Shown: positions 45,910 to 54,809, numbered from the stretch's first letter. The stretch: DNA of 64,000 bases from Anaerolineales bacterium (GCA_016785015.1 JADHTJ010000005.1:25805-89804), one strand, 5' to 3'. Notes: a model not told the origin generated them from the sequence alone. A program made the numbers and translations.

Positions 45910-45938
45910 TTGGATATATTTGGTATGGATTGTATAAT
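45910..45938 (+). promoter_or_regulatory. sigma-70-type promoter for NapC-like cytochrome
   Basis: TTGGAT (45910-45915), 17-bp spacer, TATAAT (45933-45938); the gene's TAGGAG and ATG follow at 45960 and 45976. Confidence 0.7.
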
Positions 45939-45975
45939 AAGCGAAAAATGTCATAGTTTTTAGGAGATTGCACCA

Positions 45976-47673
45976 ATGAAGCGCTTTCTGACTAAGCTTA
46001 AATCGTTCTTCTTCCCACCTGCTGGAACTCCTCGTTGGCAGCGGGTGCTGCCATATGCGATCTTGGGTGTGCTTACTTTGACCGTTTTTATCGTTGGGGG
46101 TGCAGCATGGGAATATACGAATTCATCTGAATTTTGCGGCACGGCTTGTCATACAATGCCGCCGGAATACACGGCCTATCTTACATCCCCACATGCTCGA
46201 GTTGCTTGTGTTGAATGCCACCTTGGTCGCGGCTATATCGCCGAAAATTTCACTCGTAAAGCTGGAGATGCTAAACATATTATCTCTTTGGCTTTCAAGC
46301 GCTATGAATTTCCGATTGAAGCTCACGAACTGCGACCTGCCCGAGAAACTTGCGAAAAGTGTCATTTCCCCGAGAAATTCTCTGATGACAGCTTGAGAGA
46401 GATCAAAACCTATCAAAATAATGCTGAAAACTCGCTGGTCAGTACATTCCTGATTCTCAAAACCGGCGGCGGATCTACACGTTTAGGTTTGGGTCGCGGC
46501 ATCCACTGGCATATCGAAAACCCAACTTACTATTTGGCACTGGATAAAGACGAGCAAGAAATTCCCTATATTCGATACAAAGGGCCAGATGGATCAATCC
46601 AAGAATATTTTGATATTGAATCTGACTTTGATCGCAATGACGTAAACGAAGAAGATCTCGAAGTAATGGATTGCATTACCTGCCATAACCGCATCACTCA
46701 TCTGGTACCACCACCAGATGATATGATCGACCAAATGATCACTAACGGGCAGATTCTACAATCGATTCCTGAAATTCGTCGTATTTCCCTAGAAGTATTT
46801 TCTCGCCCTTACAAAACCGGCGAGTTAGCCCTCAACAGTATCGCTGGGATTCAAGATTACTATGAGACATACTATCCCGAATATTACGCCGAGAATGAAA
46901 ACATAGTTCAAGATGCTATCAGTGCTTTACAACAGGCTTATTCACAAAGTGTCTATCCTGAACAAAAATCTGACTGGAACTCACATGCCAACAATATTGG
47001 GCATGATTTCTCTCCCGGTTGTTTCCGCTGCCATGATGGCCAACATCTCAATGATGAGAATGAAGCCGTCCGCCTGGAGTGCAATCTGTGCCACTCTATT
47101 CCAGTAGTCGCTAATACGACCGACTTCGTCACAGACATCGAGATCAGCCGTGGACCTGAGCCCGAATCTCATCTAAACGCCAATTGGATAACATTACACC
47201 GCGATGTTTTCGACCCTACTTGCGAGAATTGCCATACAACAGAAGATCCCGGCGGCGTGAGCAACACATCATTCTGTGCCAACAGTGCCTGCCACGGCAG
47301 TGTCTGGACTTTTGCTGGCTTCAACGCCCCTAAGCTGCGTGCGGTGCTAGAAGATCAGCTTCCTCCTCCCTATGTCGAACCACAGGCACCAACCGGGGGC
47401 GCTTTAACCTTCGATGAAACCATTGGCCCATTATTTGAATTACGCTGTGGTAGTTGCCATGGAACTAGTGGGATTGCTGGCTTAGATTTGACCTCTTATC
47501 AAGCAACTATGGCTGGTGGCGATAGTGGTTTGGCAGTTGTATCTGGTGACCTTGAAAACAGCTTGTTGATCACCAAACAATCAGGTGAGCAAGCCCACTT
47601 TGGACAATTCAATACCGAGGAGTTAGATTTAGTTTCAGAATGGATTCTGGCCGGTGCTCCTGAGAGTGAGTGA
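45976..47673 (+). CDS. NapC/NirT-like multihaem cytochrome with PSCyt tail
   Basis: 565 residues; one N-terminal membrane helix (VLPYAILGVLTLTVFIVGG) then periplasmic haem domains. The first site is FCGTACHTMPPEY, a CX3CH spacing. Then come CVECH, CEKCH, CITCH, CFRCH, CNLCH, CENCH, the CX4CH site CANSACHG, and CGSCH in a C-terminal PSCyt-like domain (GLDLTSYQATMAGG...SEWILAGAPES). The TM-haem start suggests quinol oxidation as in NapC/NrfH. Own promoter and terminator, so a separate unit. Confidence 0.86.
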   Translation: MKRFLTKLKSFFFPPAGTPRWQRVLPYAILGVLTLTVFIVGGAAWEYTNSSEFCGTACHTMPPEYTAYLTSPHARVACVECHLGRGYIAENFTRKAGDAKHIISLAFKRYEFPIEAHELRPARETCEKCHFPEKFSDDSLREIKTYQNNAENSLVSTFLILKTGGGSTRLGLGRGIHWHIENPTYYLALDKDEQEIPYIRYKGPDGSIQEYFDIESDFDRNDVNEEDLEVMDCITCHNRITHLVPPPDDMIDQMITNGQILQSIPEIRRISLEVFSRPYKTGELALNSIAGIQDYYETYYPEYYAENENIVQDAISALQQAYSQSVYPEQKSDWNSHANNIGHDFSPGCFRCHDGQHLNDENEAVRLECNLCHSIPVVANTTDFVTDIEISRGPEPESHLNANWITLHRDVFDPTCENCHTTEDPGGVSNTSFCANSACHGSVWTFAGFNAPKLRAVLEDQLPPPYVEPQAPTGGALTFDETIGPLFELRCGSCHGTSGIAGLDLTSYQATMAGGDSGLAVVSGDLENSLLITKQSGEQAHFGQFNTEELDLVSEWILAGAPESE

Positions 47674-47682
47674 ATTTCTGGA

Positions 47683-47747
47683 AGGTGCGACGCACTTTTT
47701 CATCTAGAAACCCCACAAGAAATTATTCATCTAAGTGCGTTGCACCT
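47683..47747. repeat. AGGTGCGACGCACTT inverted repeat
   Basis: Arms AGGTGCGACGCACTT and AAGTGCGTTGCACCT flank a 35-base middle just after the NapC-like gene. The rest of 47674-48051 holds a gene remnant, a degenerate repeat and a terminator. Confidence 0.6.
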
Positions 47748-47757
47748 CAGCCTGTCA

Positions 47758-47812
47758 ATTAAAAGCACTAGTCTCTGAATGGATTGCCTCCGGCGCGCCA
47801 GAGAACGAACGA
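47758..47812 (+). pseudogene. remnant of a PSCyt cytochrome C-terminus
   Basis: Reads LKALVSEWIASGAPENE, matching the last residues of the preceding gene (LDLVSEWILAGAPESE). Nothing of the haem motif remains upstream; probably a leftover of a tandem duplication. Confidence 0.55.
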
Positions 47813-47976
47813 TTTTTTCAGCAATTCAGGATTAGATGCCCAACCCCTGCGACATGCTCAGGACAGGAGCGTTGGGCGATTCACGATCGAAGCAATTTGC
47901 CGAAACAAGACGCCAACGCGGTTGGCTCTCTACCCCTCAATACGTTGAACTAATAATCACCAAAACAAATTAATAC

Positions 47977-48008
47977 AAAAGCCCCGATCAGCTTGATCGG
48001 AGCTTTTT
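47977..48008. terminator. bidirectional terminator between convergent cytochrome units
   Basis: AAAAGCCCCGATCA - GCT - TGATCGGAGCTTTTT; lies between the rightward NapC-like gene and the leftward NrfD operon, with A/T tails on both sides. Confidence 0.85.
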
Positions 48009-48051
48009 AGGAGAGTGCGAAGCATCAAGCACTTCACACGCGCACTAATAC

Positions 48052-49302
48052 TCAGTCACCAGCCGCTAGGGAGGGCTCTCCAATTGGTTCATGCACATGA
48101 TCTTCAGAAGCATGATCAACGACTTTGAGGAACTGTACACCCAATGTGAATGCCATCAACCCAAACGCCACCACACCAGCACCGACCATAAACTCGATCA
48201 GATTGGGCATATACGTAGTGTAGATGGCGGTAATTTCTTCATGCAGGTAAGTCAAAATTACCAACTGGCCAGAGAGATTGACATCCCAACGATACGCCAC
48301 CAAGCCTCCCACTACCATCGCCAGAGCAGCCATACGCGTCCATTGGCGGGCGCGCCAATCTTTCTTGAGCAGGATGATCATCGGTATCACGATGCCCAAT
48401 AAAATTTCACCAAACCAGAAGTTTATTGCAAGTGGTCCTTTGGTCAACAAACTCAACCCTTCGGTGCGGCCTGGTTCATAGGTATAGGTCATCGAAAAAG
48501 CATACCAAAAGCGGAAGTAAAGGTATAACGCCAAAGCCCACCCAACAAAGTGAGAAAGTTTGTCGAGCAAGCGGTCATTTACGTTAGCCTTCTCGCTCAT
48601 CCTGGCAGCAAACATTGAGGCCAGAATTGTCAGGGAGATACCCCCCACAATCGCTGAAGCCATGAACAACACCGATAAGCTGGGGGAGTACCACAGCGGT
48701 CGAGCTTTGAGCACGCCGTACGTTGCTCCCAAAGACGATTGGTGCAGCATTGATAGGAAAAGGCCAGCAATCGCCAAATAGGGTGCATAGTGATGGACTT
48801 TGGACAATATTGCGGATAATTTTGGCCAGCGCTCCTGGAACCAATCTGCGCCACCGATGATCGGCATTGTTTCTAAGGTCAGCACAGTGAAATACAGGCC
48901 CACACACATGGTTACTTCCCATAAAACGGAGTGCGGATTCCAGAATACAAAGGCGTGCCAGAAACGATCTGGGCGGCCGATGTCCATCAGCAGACACAAC
49001 ATCGCCATGCTGTAGCCGATGATGCCGATAAACGTGGCCGTACGCGCTACAGGTTGGTATTCTTTCAAACCAATCAGGTACACTGCGGCACATAAGGTGA
49101 AGGCCCCTGCACTAAGAGCAATGGATGACAGATCAATGGTGATCCACAAACCCCAGGGCACAAGGTCTGTCAGGTTGGTAACCACCAACCCCTTGACAAA
49201 GACGATCAAGGCACCGACGACACCGATGACCATGAAGATCGCCAAAGCGGCCAGCCAATAGTGAAATTTAGTAAGTTTTAGTAAAAGGCTTTTAATCTTC
49301 AT
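48052..49302 (-). CDS. nrfD: NrfD/PsrC family quinone-interacting membrane subunit
   Basis: 416 residues, about ten membrane helices (KFHYWLAALAIFMVIGVVGA at the start; LVPWGLWITIDLSSIALSAG; MAMLCLLMDIGRPDRFWHAF). These are NrfD signatures; the family exchanges electrons with quinone at the membrane. Last gene of a five-gene leftward operon with a Tat Fe-S protein, an octahaem cytochrome, a Cys-rich membrane protein and a 35-residue membrane peptide. No catalytic molybdopterin or nitrite reductase subunit is linked, so it is a quinone/cytochrome electron-transfer module. Confidence 0.9.
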   Translation of the reverse strand: MKIKSLLLKLTKFHYWLAALAIFMVIGVVGALIVFVKGLVVTNLTDLVPWGLWITIDLSSIALSAGAFTLCAAVYLIGLKEYQPVARTATFIGIIGYSMAMLCLLMDIGRPDRFWHAFVFWNPHSVLWEVTMCVGLYFTVLTLETMPIIGGADWFQERWPKLSAILSKVHHYAPYLAIAGLFLSMLHQSSLGATYGVLKARPLWYSPSLSVLFMASAIVGGISLTILASMFAARMSEKANVNDRLLDKLSHFVGWALALYLYFRFWYAFSMTYTYEPGRTEGLSLLTKGPLAINFWFGEILLGIVIPMIILLKKDWRARQWTRMAALAMVVGGLVAYRWDVNLSGQLVILTYLHEEITAIYTTYMPNLIEFMVGAGVVAFGLMAFTLGVQFLKVVDHASEDHVHEPIGEPSLAAGD

Positions 49303-49307
49303 GATAA

Positions 49308-50090
49308 CTATGCCTCCAAGGAATGCGAGTTTTCAGGGCAGATATAGTAAACCCGCGGCCCGGTACCCAGATCTTCTCTGAGACGATGGGTAACATGTGT
49401 CTTAACCAGCTTACTCACCTCAGACTCCGGATCATTGAGATCGCCGAAAATGCGACCCCCAACGGGACATGCAACAACACAGGCTGGGGTGGCAGCTGAA
49501 TCCACACCTGGGGTTAGCCCCAGAGCAACACCCCGGTCAATGCGGTGATAACAGAAGGAGCATTTCTCTACAACACCACGTGGGCGGCGCTCCACTTCGG
49601 GAACACCCCACTCGGGAACAGCAGGATTCTCTCCGCTGAAAGTTTCCCAATTGAAAGCGCGCGCGTTATAGGGGCAAGCCACCTCACAATAGCGGCAACC
49701 GATGCATTTGTCGTAATCCATCATCACAATGCCATCGGCCCGATAATAGCTGGCCTTGACTGGGCAGACATCCACACAAGGCGCATGTTCGCACTGCATA
49801 CACGGCCTTGCGGTATATGTCTTTTCACCATTGGCAGCAGAAGATTCGATCACTCGATTCCAAGAAATATCGGGGTGGATATCGTTATGTGCCTGGCAGG
49901 CATTGGTGCAGTAACCACATCCCAAGCAGGCACCCTGGTCGATGACCATGGCCCATTGATGCGGGCTGGATCCTTCGGGTTTCGAGGCTGAAGCCTTTTG
50001 AGCAATTTGCAAGCTAGCAACGACTGCTCCACCTCCGACAGCAAGTTTTATTAATTCGCGTCGATCCATAGTGAATTTCTTTTCAGTCAT
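49308..50090 (-). CDS. nrfC: Tat-exported [4Fe-4S] ferredoxin subunit
   Basis: 260 residues from the ATG at 50090, five bases after GAGGTGG. Twin-arginine signal MDRRELIKLAVGGGAV. Four ferredoxin-like clusters: CLGCGYCTNACQAHN, CMQCEHAPCVDVCP, CIGCRYCEVACPYNARAF, and the Cys set in EKCSFCYHRI...ACVVACPVGGRIFGD. This is the DmsB/NrfC/TtrB type that pairs with NrfD. It carries electrons between NrfD and the octahaem cytochrome encoded upstream. Six bases from nrfD. Confidence 0.91.
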   Translation of the reverse strand: MTEKKFTMDRRELIKLAVGGGAVVASLQIAQKASASKPEGSSPHQWAMVIDQGACLGCGYCTNACQAHNDIHPDISWNRVIESSAANGEKTYTARPCMQCEHAPCVDVCPVKASYYRADGIVMMDYDKCIGCRYCEVACPYNARAFNWETFSGENPAVPEWGVPEVERRPRGVVEKCSFCYHRIDRGVALGLTPGVDSAATPACVVACPVGGRIFGDLNDPESEVSKLVKTHVTHRLREDLGTGPRVYYICPENSHSLEA

Positions 50091-50098
50091 AATCCACC

Positions 50099-51049
50099 TC
50101 ACTCGCCCTTTCCCTGAGACTGATCGCTGATCTGATCTCGCATATCAAGACGGTGATACCATCGTTCGATCCAGGGAGCAACTAGCAAGCCAAAGGCCAT
50201 ACCCACAAGAGCCGAGATCAATGCAAAGTAGATTGAGCTAATGGGTTCAGGATCAACACTGACGCCGAGATTGGCGGCCGAGGCCATGGCGTCGAGTTCA
50301 GGTTCCGGATCAACAGGCGACTCTAAAGCGTCTGTATGGACATCAACGGGGTCGTGCATATCATACTCATGACACGCATTGCAGGTAGACAATTTGACAT
50401 GGAAACTGTGGTCTAATGCCGCGTGGCCCTGCCCCTTTTCGCCATCATTAGGGCTGAGATGGCAGTCCGCACACATCAATCCTTCGATGCTGTGGGCTGA
50501 GTGGGAAAAACCTGAAGCACGGTCGCGGTGGCAACTAGCACACAAAGACTGAGCATCCTCGCCTTTCAAAGTGGTCGAATGTTGACCATGGCAATCTACG
50601 CAAGTGAGATCAGCTGAGCGGTGATGGCTGACCTGCCACTCGAACACCGTCTCTTGATGGCATGAGCCGCATAAATTTACGGAGCGATCTGTGGGCATGG
50701 GTTGGTCAGGGTGGTTGGTCGCCAGGGGAGCATGGCAAGCTTCACAGACAATGCCGTCAGCTTCCCAGGTACCTGCAGTAGCGTCATAGCCCGTTGTGTG
50801 GCAGGGCAGACATTCTTGAGGTTGGCCTTGTTCATCCCAGGCACTTGCGAACGCCGGGTCGGACATGGCCTGGCCATGGTGGCTGTTCTCCCAAACTGCA
50901 AAAACGGAAGGATGGCACTCCTGGCATTCAGGGTCAACAGGCGCGTCTTGATAGCTCACGCTGGCCTGAACTCCGGCGACAGCGACCAAGCCAAATGGAA
51001 TCGCAAACATAATTGCGATAAAAGCACGGAAGAGAAATCGTTTTATCAT
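50099..51049 (-). CDS. octahaem c-type cytochrome with C-terminal anchor
   Basis: 316 residues: signal peptide (AFIAIMFAIPFGLVAVAGVQA), eight CXXCH motifs (CQECH, CLPCH, CEACH, CGSCH, CVDCH, CASCH, CADCH, CNACH) and a C-terminal helix (YFALISALVGMAFGLLVAPW). CLPCHTTGYDATAGTWEADG matches the cytochrome c554-like block of the lipoprotein at 41669. Probably the periplasmic partner of the NrfD/Fe-S pair, as in Qrc or NrfBCD complexes. Its stop lies nine bases before the Fe-S start. Confidence 0.88.
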   Translation of the reverse strand: MIKRFLFRAFIAIMFAIPFGLVAVAGVQASVSYQDAPVDPECQECHPSVFAVWENSHHGQAMSDPAFASAWDEQGQPQECLPCHTTGYDATAGTWEADGIVCEACHAPLATNHPDQPMPTDRSVNLCGSCHQETVFEWQVSHHRSADLTCVDCHGQHSTTLKGEDAQSLCASCHRDRASGFSHSAHSIEGLMCADCHLSPNDGEKGQGHAALDHSFHVKLSTCNACHEYDMHDPVDVHTDALESPVDPEPELDAMASAANLGVSVDPEPISSIYFALISALVGMAFGLLVAPWIERWYHRLDMRDQISDQSQGKGE

Positions 51050-51063
51050 TGTTATTTCCTTAT

Positions 51064-51420
51064 CTAATCACCAGATATTGGCACAACCGCGGGGGCACCG
51101 CGAAATACCCCGCAGCCAAGGCAGCTCTCTTTGAGAGCGCCATCTACAGCACGGAAATGCTGCCAGCAGGGCTTTTCCTGATTCTGGTATGAGGGACAAC
51201 TTTGTCTTTTTTCTTCTGGGCAATCGTTGAGTAACCAACAGCGCACGACTGGTACCAGGCTTTCCAGGCCGGCGCGTTCTTTATAGTCCTTGACTTCGGC
51301 TTGCCAGCGGGCATCAAGGCGCTTGAAAAACAAGATCACCAAAGCGGTACCAAGCACTGGTAAGCTAAAACGAAGCAGGAACCAACCGATAGCCAGGAGT
51401 AATCCTTGCATGGTTTCCAC
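51064..51420 (-). CDS. membrane-anchored two-CW-like Cys-rich protein
   Basis: 118 residues. One N-terminal membrane helix (FSLPVLGTALVILFF), then a soluble part with CWLLNDCPEEKRQSCPSY, PCWQHF and SCLGCGVF. This Cys/Trp spacing resembles the two-CW domain found in some chemoreceptors and redox proteins. Possible metal or haem-related role; function in this operon unknown. GTG start after GAGGTG; an ATG nine bases later is possible. Confidence 0.7.
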   Translation of the reverse strand: METMQGLLLAIGWFLLRFSLPVLGTALVILFFKRLDARWQAEVKDYKERAGLESLVPVVRCWLLNDCPEEKRQSCPSYQNQEKPCWQHFRAVDGALKESCLGCGVFRGAPAVVPISGD

Positions 51421-51434
51421 AAATCACCTCGTTT

Positions 51435-51542
51435 TCAGAACGCGATCTGCCGTCGTTCCACTAAAGTTCCAATTAAAAAAACCAACACGAGGGGGATAAT
51501 GATCCGTCCAATCAAGAGGGTTCCCAAAACTAGCGTGGACAT
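51435..51542 (-). CDS. 35-residue single-helix membrane peptide
   Basis: ATG at 51542 preceded by AAGGAAGG; reads MSTLVLGTLLIGRIIIPLVL and continues to VERRQIAF. One hydrophobic helix with a positive C-terminal end. It is the first frame of the NrfD operon, 14 bp before the two-CW gene. Size and position suit a small accessory subunit of a membrane complex; not recognised. Confidence 0.6.
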   Translation of the reverse strand: MSTLVLGTLLIGRIIIPLVLVFLIGTLVERRQIAF

Positions 51543-51619
51543 TGCTACCTTCCTTTCTCACTCATACGTTCGAATAGTTGCATAGAGTGTAGCAATCAAA
51601 GAGAGTCAGGTAAATCGGA

Positions 51620-51797
51620 TATGTGCCCAGTTTCACAAACAGATATTCAACCACGCCCCCGCTCAGTGGATGGTATGTCCACACTAGGGTATGTGCCCTA
51701 TTTCACAAACAATTGCTTGGGAGTAATGCCCCAGGTTGACGATATAAAATCGAATACGCAACTTATAATGTTGCGATTCATGGGGTAAAGATCCCAA
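51620..51797. promoter_or_regulatory. operator region of the NrfD operon
   Basis: A 22-bp direct repeat TATGTGCCC(AG/TA)TTTCACAAACA occurs at 51620-51641 and 51690-51711. TTGGG-N8-CCCAG lies at 51717-51734 and ATGGG-N8-CCCAA at 51780-51797, the same dyad as at 41484-41575; their centres are 63 bp apart, six helical turns. TAGGG-N6-CCCTA at 51685-51700 overlaps the second direct repeat. No gene between 51543 and 52357. Confidence 0.55.
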
Positions 51798-51942
51798 TGA
51801 ATATAGTTTTAGGTATTGGGGTTTGAAATTATTGCGAAGGACAAGGCAAAGATGGGAATAATCAGCATCGGCATTGATGACCCCTAAACTGGACAAAATC
51901 AATCTCGCCCCCTCGATCCCCTCTCCCCGAATGAGTAACTCC

Positions 51943-52040
51943 TGTTACTCACACGTAGCGAGAAAGTCCCGGGAATAGGGGGTGGGGACGAAGCCCCCAC
52001 CCCCTATTCCCGGGGATATTCCCCCCTTAGGTTGCGTAAC
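51943..52040. repeat. palindromic element with GGGAATAGGGGGTGGGG hairpin
   Basis: Arms CCCGGGAATAGGGGGTGGGG and its complement around ACGAAG, flanked by TGTTACTCAC and GTTGCGTAACC, reminiscent of the TGTTACGCA element ends. Confidence 0.65.
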
Positions 52041-52116
52041 CTGAGTGAGTAAATTAAAAAAGGTGCAATCTTGTTCTGCTGGTATCACGGTAGTTAACCG
52101 TGGAGCGTCCCAAAGT

Positions 52117-52205
52117 GTCATTCTGAGCGACAAAAGGAGCGAAGAATCTATGTATTTGTCACTCAAAGAGAAAGATTCTTCGTCGCTGCTCTCCTCAGAA
52201 TGACA
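52117..52205. repeat. GTCATTCTGAG...CTCAGAATGAC inverted repeat
   Basis: Complementary ends TGTCATTCTGAGCGAC and CTCCTCAGAATGACA, inner arms GAAGAATCT / AGATTCTTC. Same family as 37687-37765; a half copy (GTCATTGAGGAACGAAG) follows at about 52288. Confidence 0.65.
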
Positions 52206-52357
52206 GTACTGCGGCTGATTTCATTGTCCACGTTTACGCACCGTCCTACCGTTCTGCTCAGTAGACTGTTAAACATTAAATTTTGTCATTGAGGAACGAA
52301 GTGACGTAGAATCCCCCTGCAATGCCGTAATACTCAAGATTTTAGAATAGTGAATCG

Positions 52358-53008
52358 TTAAAGTTGAATCAACCCTTTACGTATTGCATACTTGACTAAC
52401 TCAGTCCGCGAGTGCAGATTAAGCTTTTGCATAATATTCTCGCGGTGCGAAGCAACGGTGTTGGGGCTGATATGCAATTCTTTGGCGATATCAGCATTGG
52501 TTGCCCCCTCCGCTAACAATCCCAACACTTCCTGCTGCCGTTCAGTCAGGCCATCCAAAGTATTGCTCTGCTCATCAAGTTGACCTTGGGCTACAAAATC
52601 TTTAACCAGTAACTTTGCCAATGTAGGATACAAATAAACTTCACCTGAAGCGGCGATGCGAATCGCAGATAGAAGCTCTTCTGGCGCGGCGCGCTTGGGT
52701 ACATATCCATTGGCGCCAGCTTCGAGCATCTTGAAGAAATATTCCTCGTCTTCATGGATGGTCAAGGCCACGACGGCAACCTCTGGCCAAAGATCTTTAA
52801 TCTTGCGGGTGGCCTCGATCCCAGACATGTCTGGAAGGCCAATGTCCATTAAGATCACATCAGGAGTAACATTGGGTGTTAAATTCAGCGCCTCACTGGC
52901 CGTACCAGCCTCCCCTACGATCTGAACATCCGCTTCACCTTCAAGCAACATGCGCAAACCAGAACGCACAACGGCGTGGTCATCCACAAGTAACAATCGA
53001 ATTTTCAT
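52358..53008 (-). CDS. NarL/LuxR-type response regulator 2
   Basis: 216 residues: receiver (LLLVDDHAVVRSGLRMLLE; phospho-Asp in DVILMDIGLPDMSGIEA; Lys in GYVPKRAAPEE) and LuxR helix-turn-helix (LTERQQEVLGLLAEGATNAD, ISPNTVASHRENIMQKL). Immediately follows its kinase (stop and start adjacent). Closely similar to the regulator at 39206, pointing to duplication of the whole pair. Confidence 0.92.
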   Translation of the reverse strand: MKIRLLLVDDHAVVRSGLRMLLEGEADVQIVGEAGTASEALNLTPNVTPDVILMDIGLPDMSGIEATRKIKDLWPEVAVVALTIHEDEEYFFKMLEAGANGYVPKRAAPEELLSAIRIAASGEVYLYPTLAKLLVKDFVAQGQLDEQSNTLDGLTERQQEVLGLLAEGATNADIAKELHISPNTVASHRENIMQKLNLHSRTELVKYAIRKGLIQL

Positions 53009-53009
53009 C

Positions 53010-54488
53010 TTAGTCCTCTACATCCGCTTCATCAGGGCAAGGCACCTTGACTGCTATTTGGACCCCATCTCCAGGTTTCGAACGCAGATTAAACTCCCCT
53101 CCTAAAAGGGAAGCCCTTTCTTCCATTCCTAATAACCCCCAAGCGCCTTCTCCCTTGGCAAATTGTTTTTGCGTATAAAAGCCAATGCCATTATCCTCGA
53201 TCTCAAGATGGAATATCCCTGCATTACGCCATAGCCGGATCCAGGCATGATCAGCATCGGAGTGTTTGACGACATTGGTGATGGCTTCTTGTACAATACG
53301 GAACAGGGATGTACTGATGGATGAGGGAAGATTACAATCTTCATCAGCAGGGATATCCAAATCAATATTAACGCCGGACCGCTCCTGAATTTCTCCCACA
53401 TACCAACGGATCGTGGCAGCCAGTCCCAGATCATCCAAATGCGAGGGGCGTAAATCAGAAATCAATCTGCGCAGTTCATCCAAAGATTGCACGGCCATGC
53501 CTTCAAGTTGGCGCAAATTACTGGCAGCTTTTTCTTCATCATGGCGGATTGTGGACGAGACTCCCCTCAATCCCAAACCCAGGGCAGTCAGCGCCTGGCC
53601 AGTTTCATCGTGCAGCTCACGGGCAATGCGCTGGCGTTCTGCCTCTTGCGCGGCAACAATACGGCGCAGGAACTCTCCACGCAGCGCTTCGCGACGTTCG
53701 GCTTCATGAAGGCGCGCCGCTTGCAGTTCATCAATTTGACGCTGGGTTTCCACTTCAAAAGAGCGCAAAAAGCGCGTGACGAAGATAGCGACTGCGATGG
53801 CCGCGGCAGCGCGCAGCAACTGCACAGGGAAGCCAAATACAGAGAGAAATAGATCTTGATTAATAAAAGTTGATGGAGGCAGAGAAGTGGCTTTGGTAAA
53901 AAACTGTCCTATCAGACCATACCAGGCAAAAGCCACCGCGGACCACAAACTGTCGCGACTGAATTTCTCCAAGCCAGCTAAACGAAATATGCGTTGCTGG
54001 TAGATCAAACCCATGCAAGCTAACAATGCTCCCGGGATAGCCACCACATAACGCGTCCAAACATCGGCCACATCCCACAAGTCTCCGTTGACATCATAGC
54101 GTCCAGCAAAAACCAATAACCCAAAACCCCAAATGGCCGCCAGCGCTAAAGGAGCGATCATACTCAAACGACGAATCTTTTCATTAGGAGAAAGCAAGGA
54201 AGCCCCAAAAGCCGTCAGTGAGAAAAATGAAAATGATAAAAGTGCGATGCGGATGCTGCTCCACATCAAGGGCGCGCTATCCTGTAATGGCAAAACATGC
54301 ATGATCTCAAATATTTCCATCCATTCATGCCCCCCATGGATCAAACCAAAGCCGATCAGTGGGCGCAGCGCGTGACGTAAACGAGCGTCGGTTCCTCGGC
54401 CACGTTCTAAGAATACGATCATCCCCATACTGAAGAACGCCAGCCCATAAAAGAAGAAAATTAAGATTAACCCCGCCGATGAAGTCAT
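53010..54488 (-). CDS. membrane sensor histidine kinase 2 (HisKA_3)
   Basis: About 492 residues; the same plan as the kinase at 39901: several N-terminal helices (LIFFFYGLAFFSMGMIVFLE), coiled coil, phospho-His in RIARELHDETGQALTALG, HATPase with IVQEAITNVVKHSDADHA, IEDNGIGF and GLLGMEERA. I take the ATG at 54488, which aligns with kinase 1; a TTG at 54518 is in frame. TATAAT lies seven bases before this ATG, so the message may be nearly leaderless. Signal unknown. Confidence 0.88.
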   Translation of the reverse strand: MTSSAGLILIFFFYGLAFFSMGMIVFLERGRGTDARLRHALRPLIGFGLIHGGHEWMEIFEIMHVLPLQDSAPLMWSSIRIALLSFSFFSLTAFGASLLSPNEKIRRLSMIAPLALAAIWGFGLLVFAGRYDVNGDLWDVADVWTRYVVAIPGALLACMGLIYQQRIFRLAGLEKFSRDSLWSAVAFAWYGLIGQFFTKATSLPPSTFINQDLFLSVFGFPVQLLRAAAAIAVAIFVTRFLRSFEVETQRQIDELQAARLHEAERREALRGEFLRRIVAAQEAERQRIARELHDETGQALTALGLGLRGVSSTIRHDEEKAASNLRQLEGMAVQSLDELRRLISDLRPSHLDDLGLAATIRWYVGEIQERSGVNIDLDIPADEDCNLPSSISTSLFRIVQEAITNVVKHSDADHAWIRLWRNAGIFHLEIEDNGIGFYTQKQFAKGEGAWGLLGMEERASLLGGEFNLRSKPGDGVQIAVKVPCPDEADVED

Positions 54489-54603
54489 GTATAAATTATA
54501 CTTCAACAGCCATTTCAAAGTCGCCTATCAAACCGGGTAGTGGCCTATTCACCTCTTTTTTTGAGCAATTTCAAATCATTACCTCACAATATTTGGGCAA
54601 AAT

Positions 54604-54726
54604 GGGTCTCTAGGAATCGCCGTGGTAAGGGGCCTTGGTAAGGGGCCACATTTGGGGGTAGGGGGCGTGCTCCGCACACCCCCTACCCCCAAATTTGAGA
54701 TCTCTCACGGTAATTCCCATAGAACC
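54604..54726. repeat. 123-bp palindromic element, copy 2
   Basis: Near-identical in length and sequence to 33424-33546, with the same GGGGGTAGGGGGC hairpin and ATCGCCGTG / CACGGTAAT ends. Located between kinase 2 and the Rieske gene; the rest of the 321-bp gap holds only the kinase and Rieske promoters. Confidence 0.75.
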
Positions 54727-54809
54727 GGCAAAATATCCCCCCTACATGCGATTAATTATGGTAAGATTTATCGCAATTGTCTATGTAAAAATCACAAAAG
54801 GAAGAACCT

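Noticed and set aside
47735..47953. 72-residue ORF after the NapC-like gene
   Set aside because: Only 17 residues match a cytochrome C-terminus; the rest is repeat sequence. Recorded as a remnant instead.
48052..50090. Complete nitrite or polysulfide reductase
   Set aside because: NrfD and NrfC-type proteins are present but no NrfA or molybdopterin subunit is encoded nearby.
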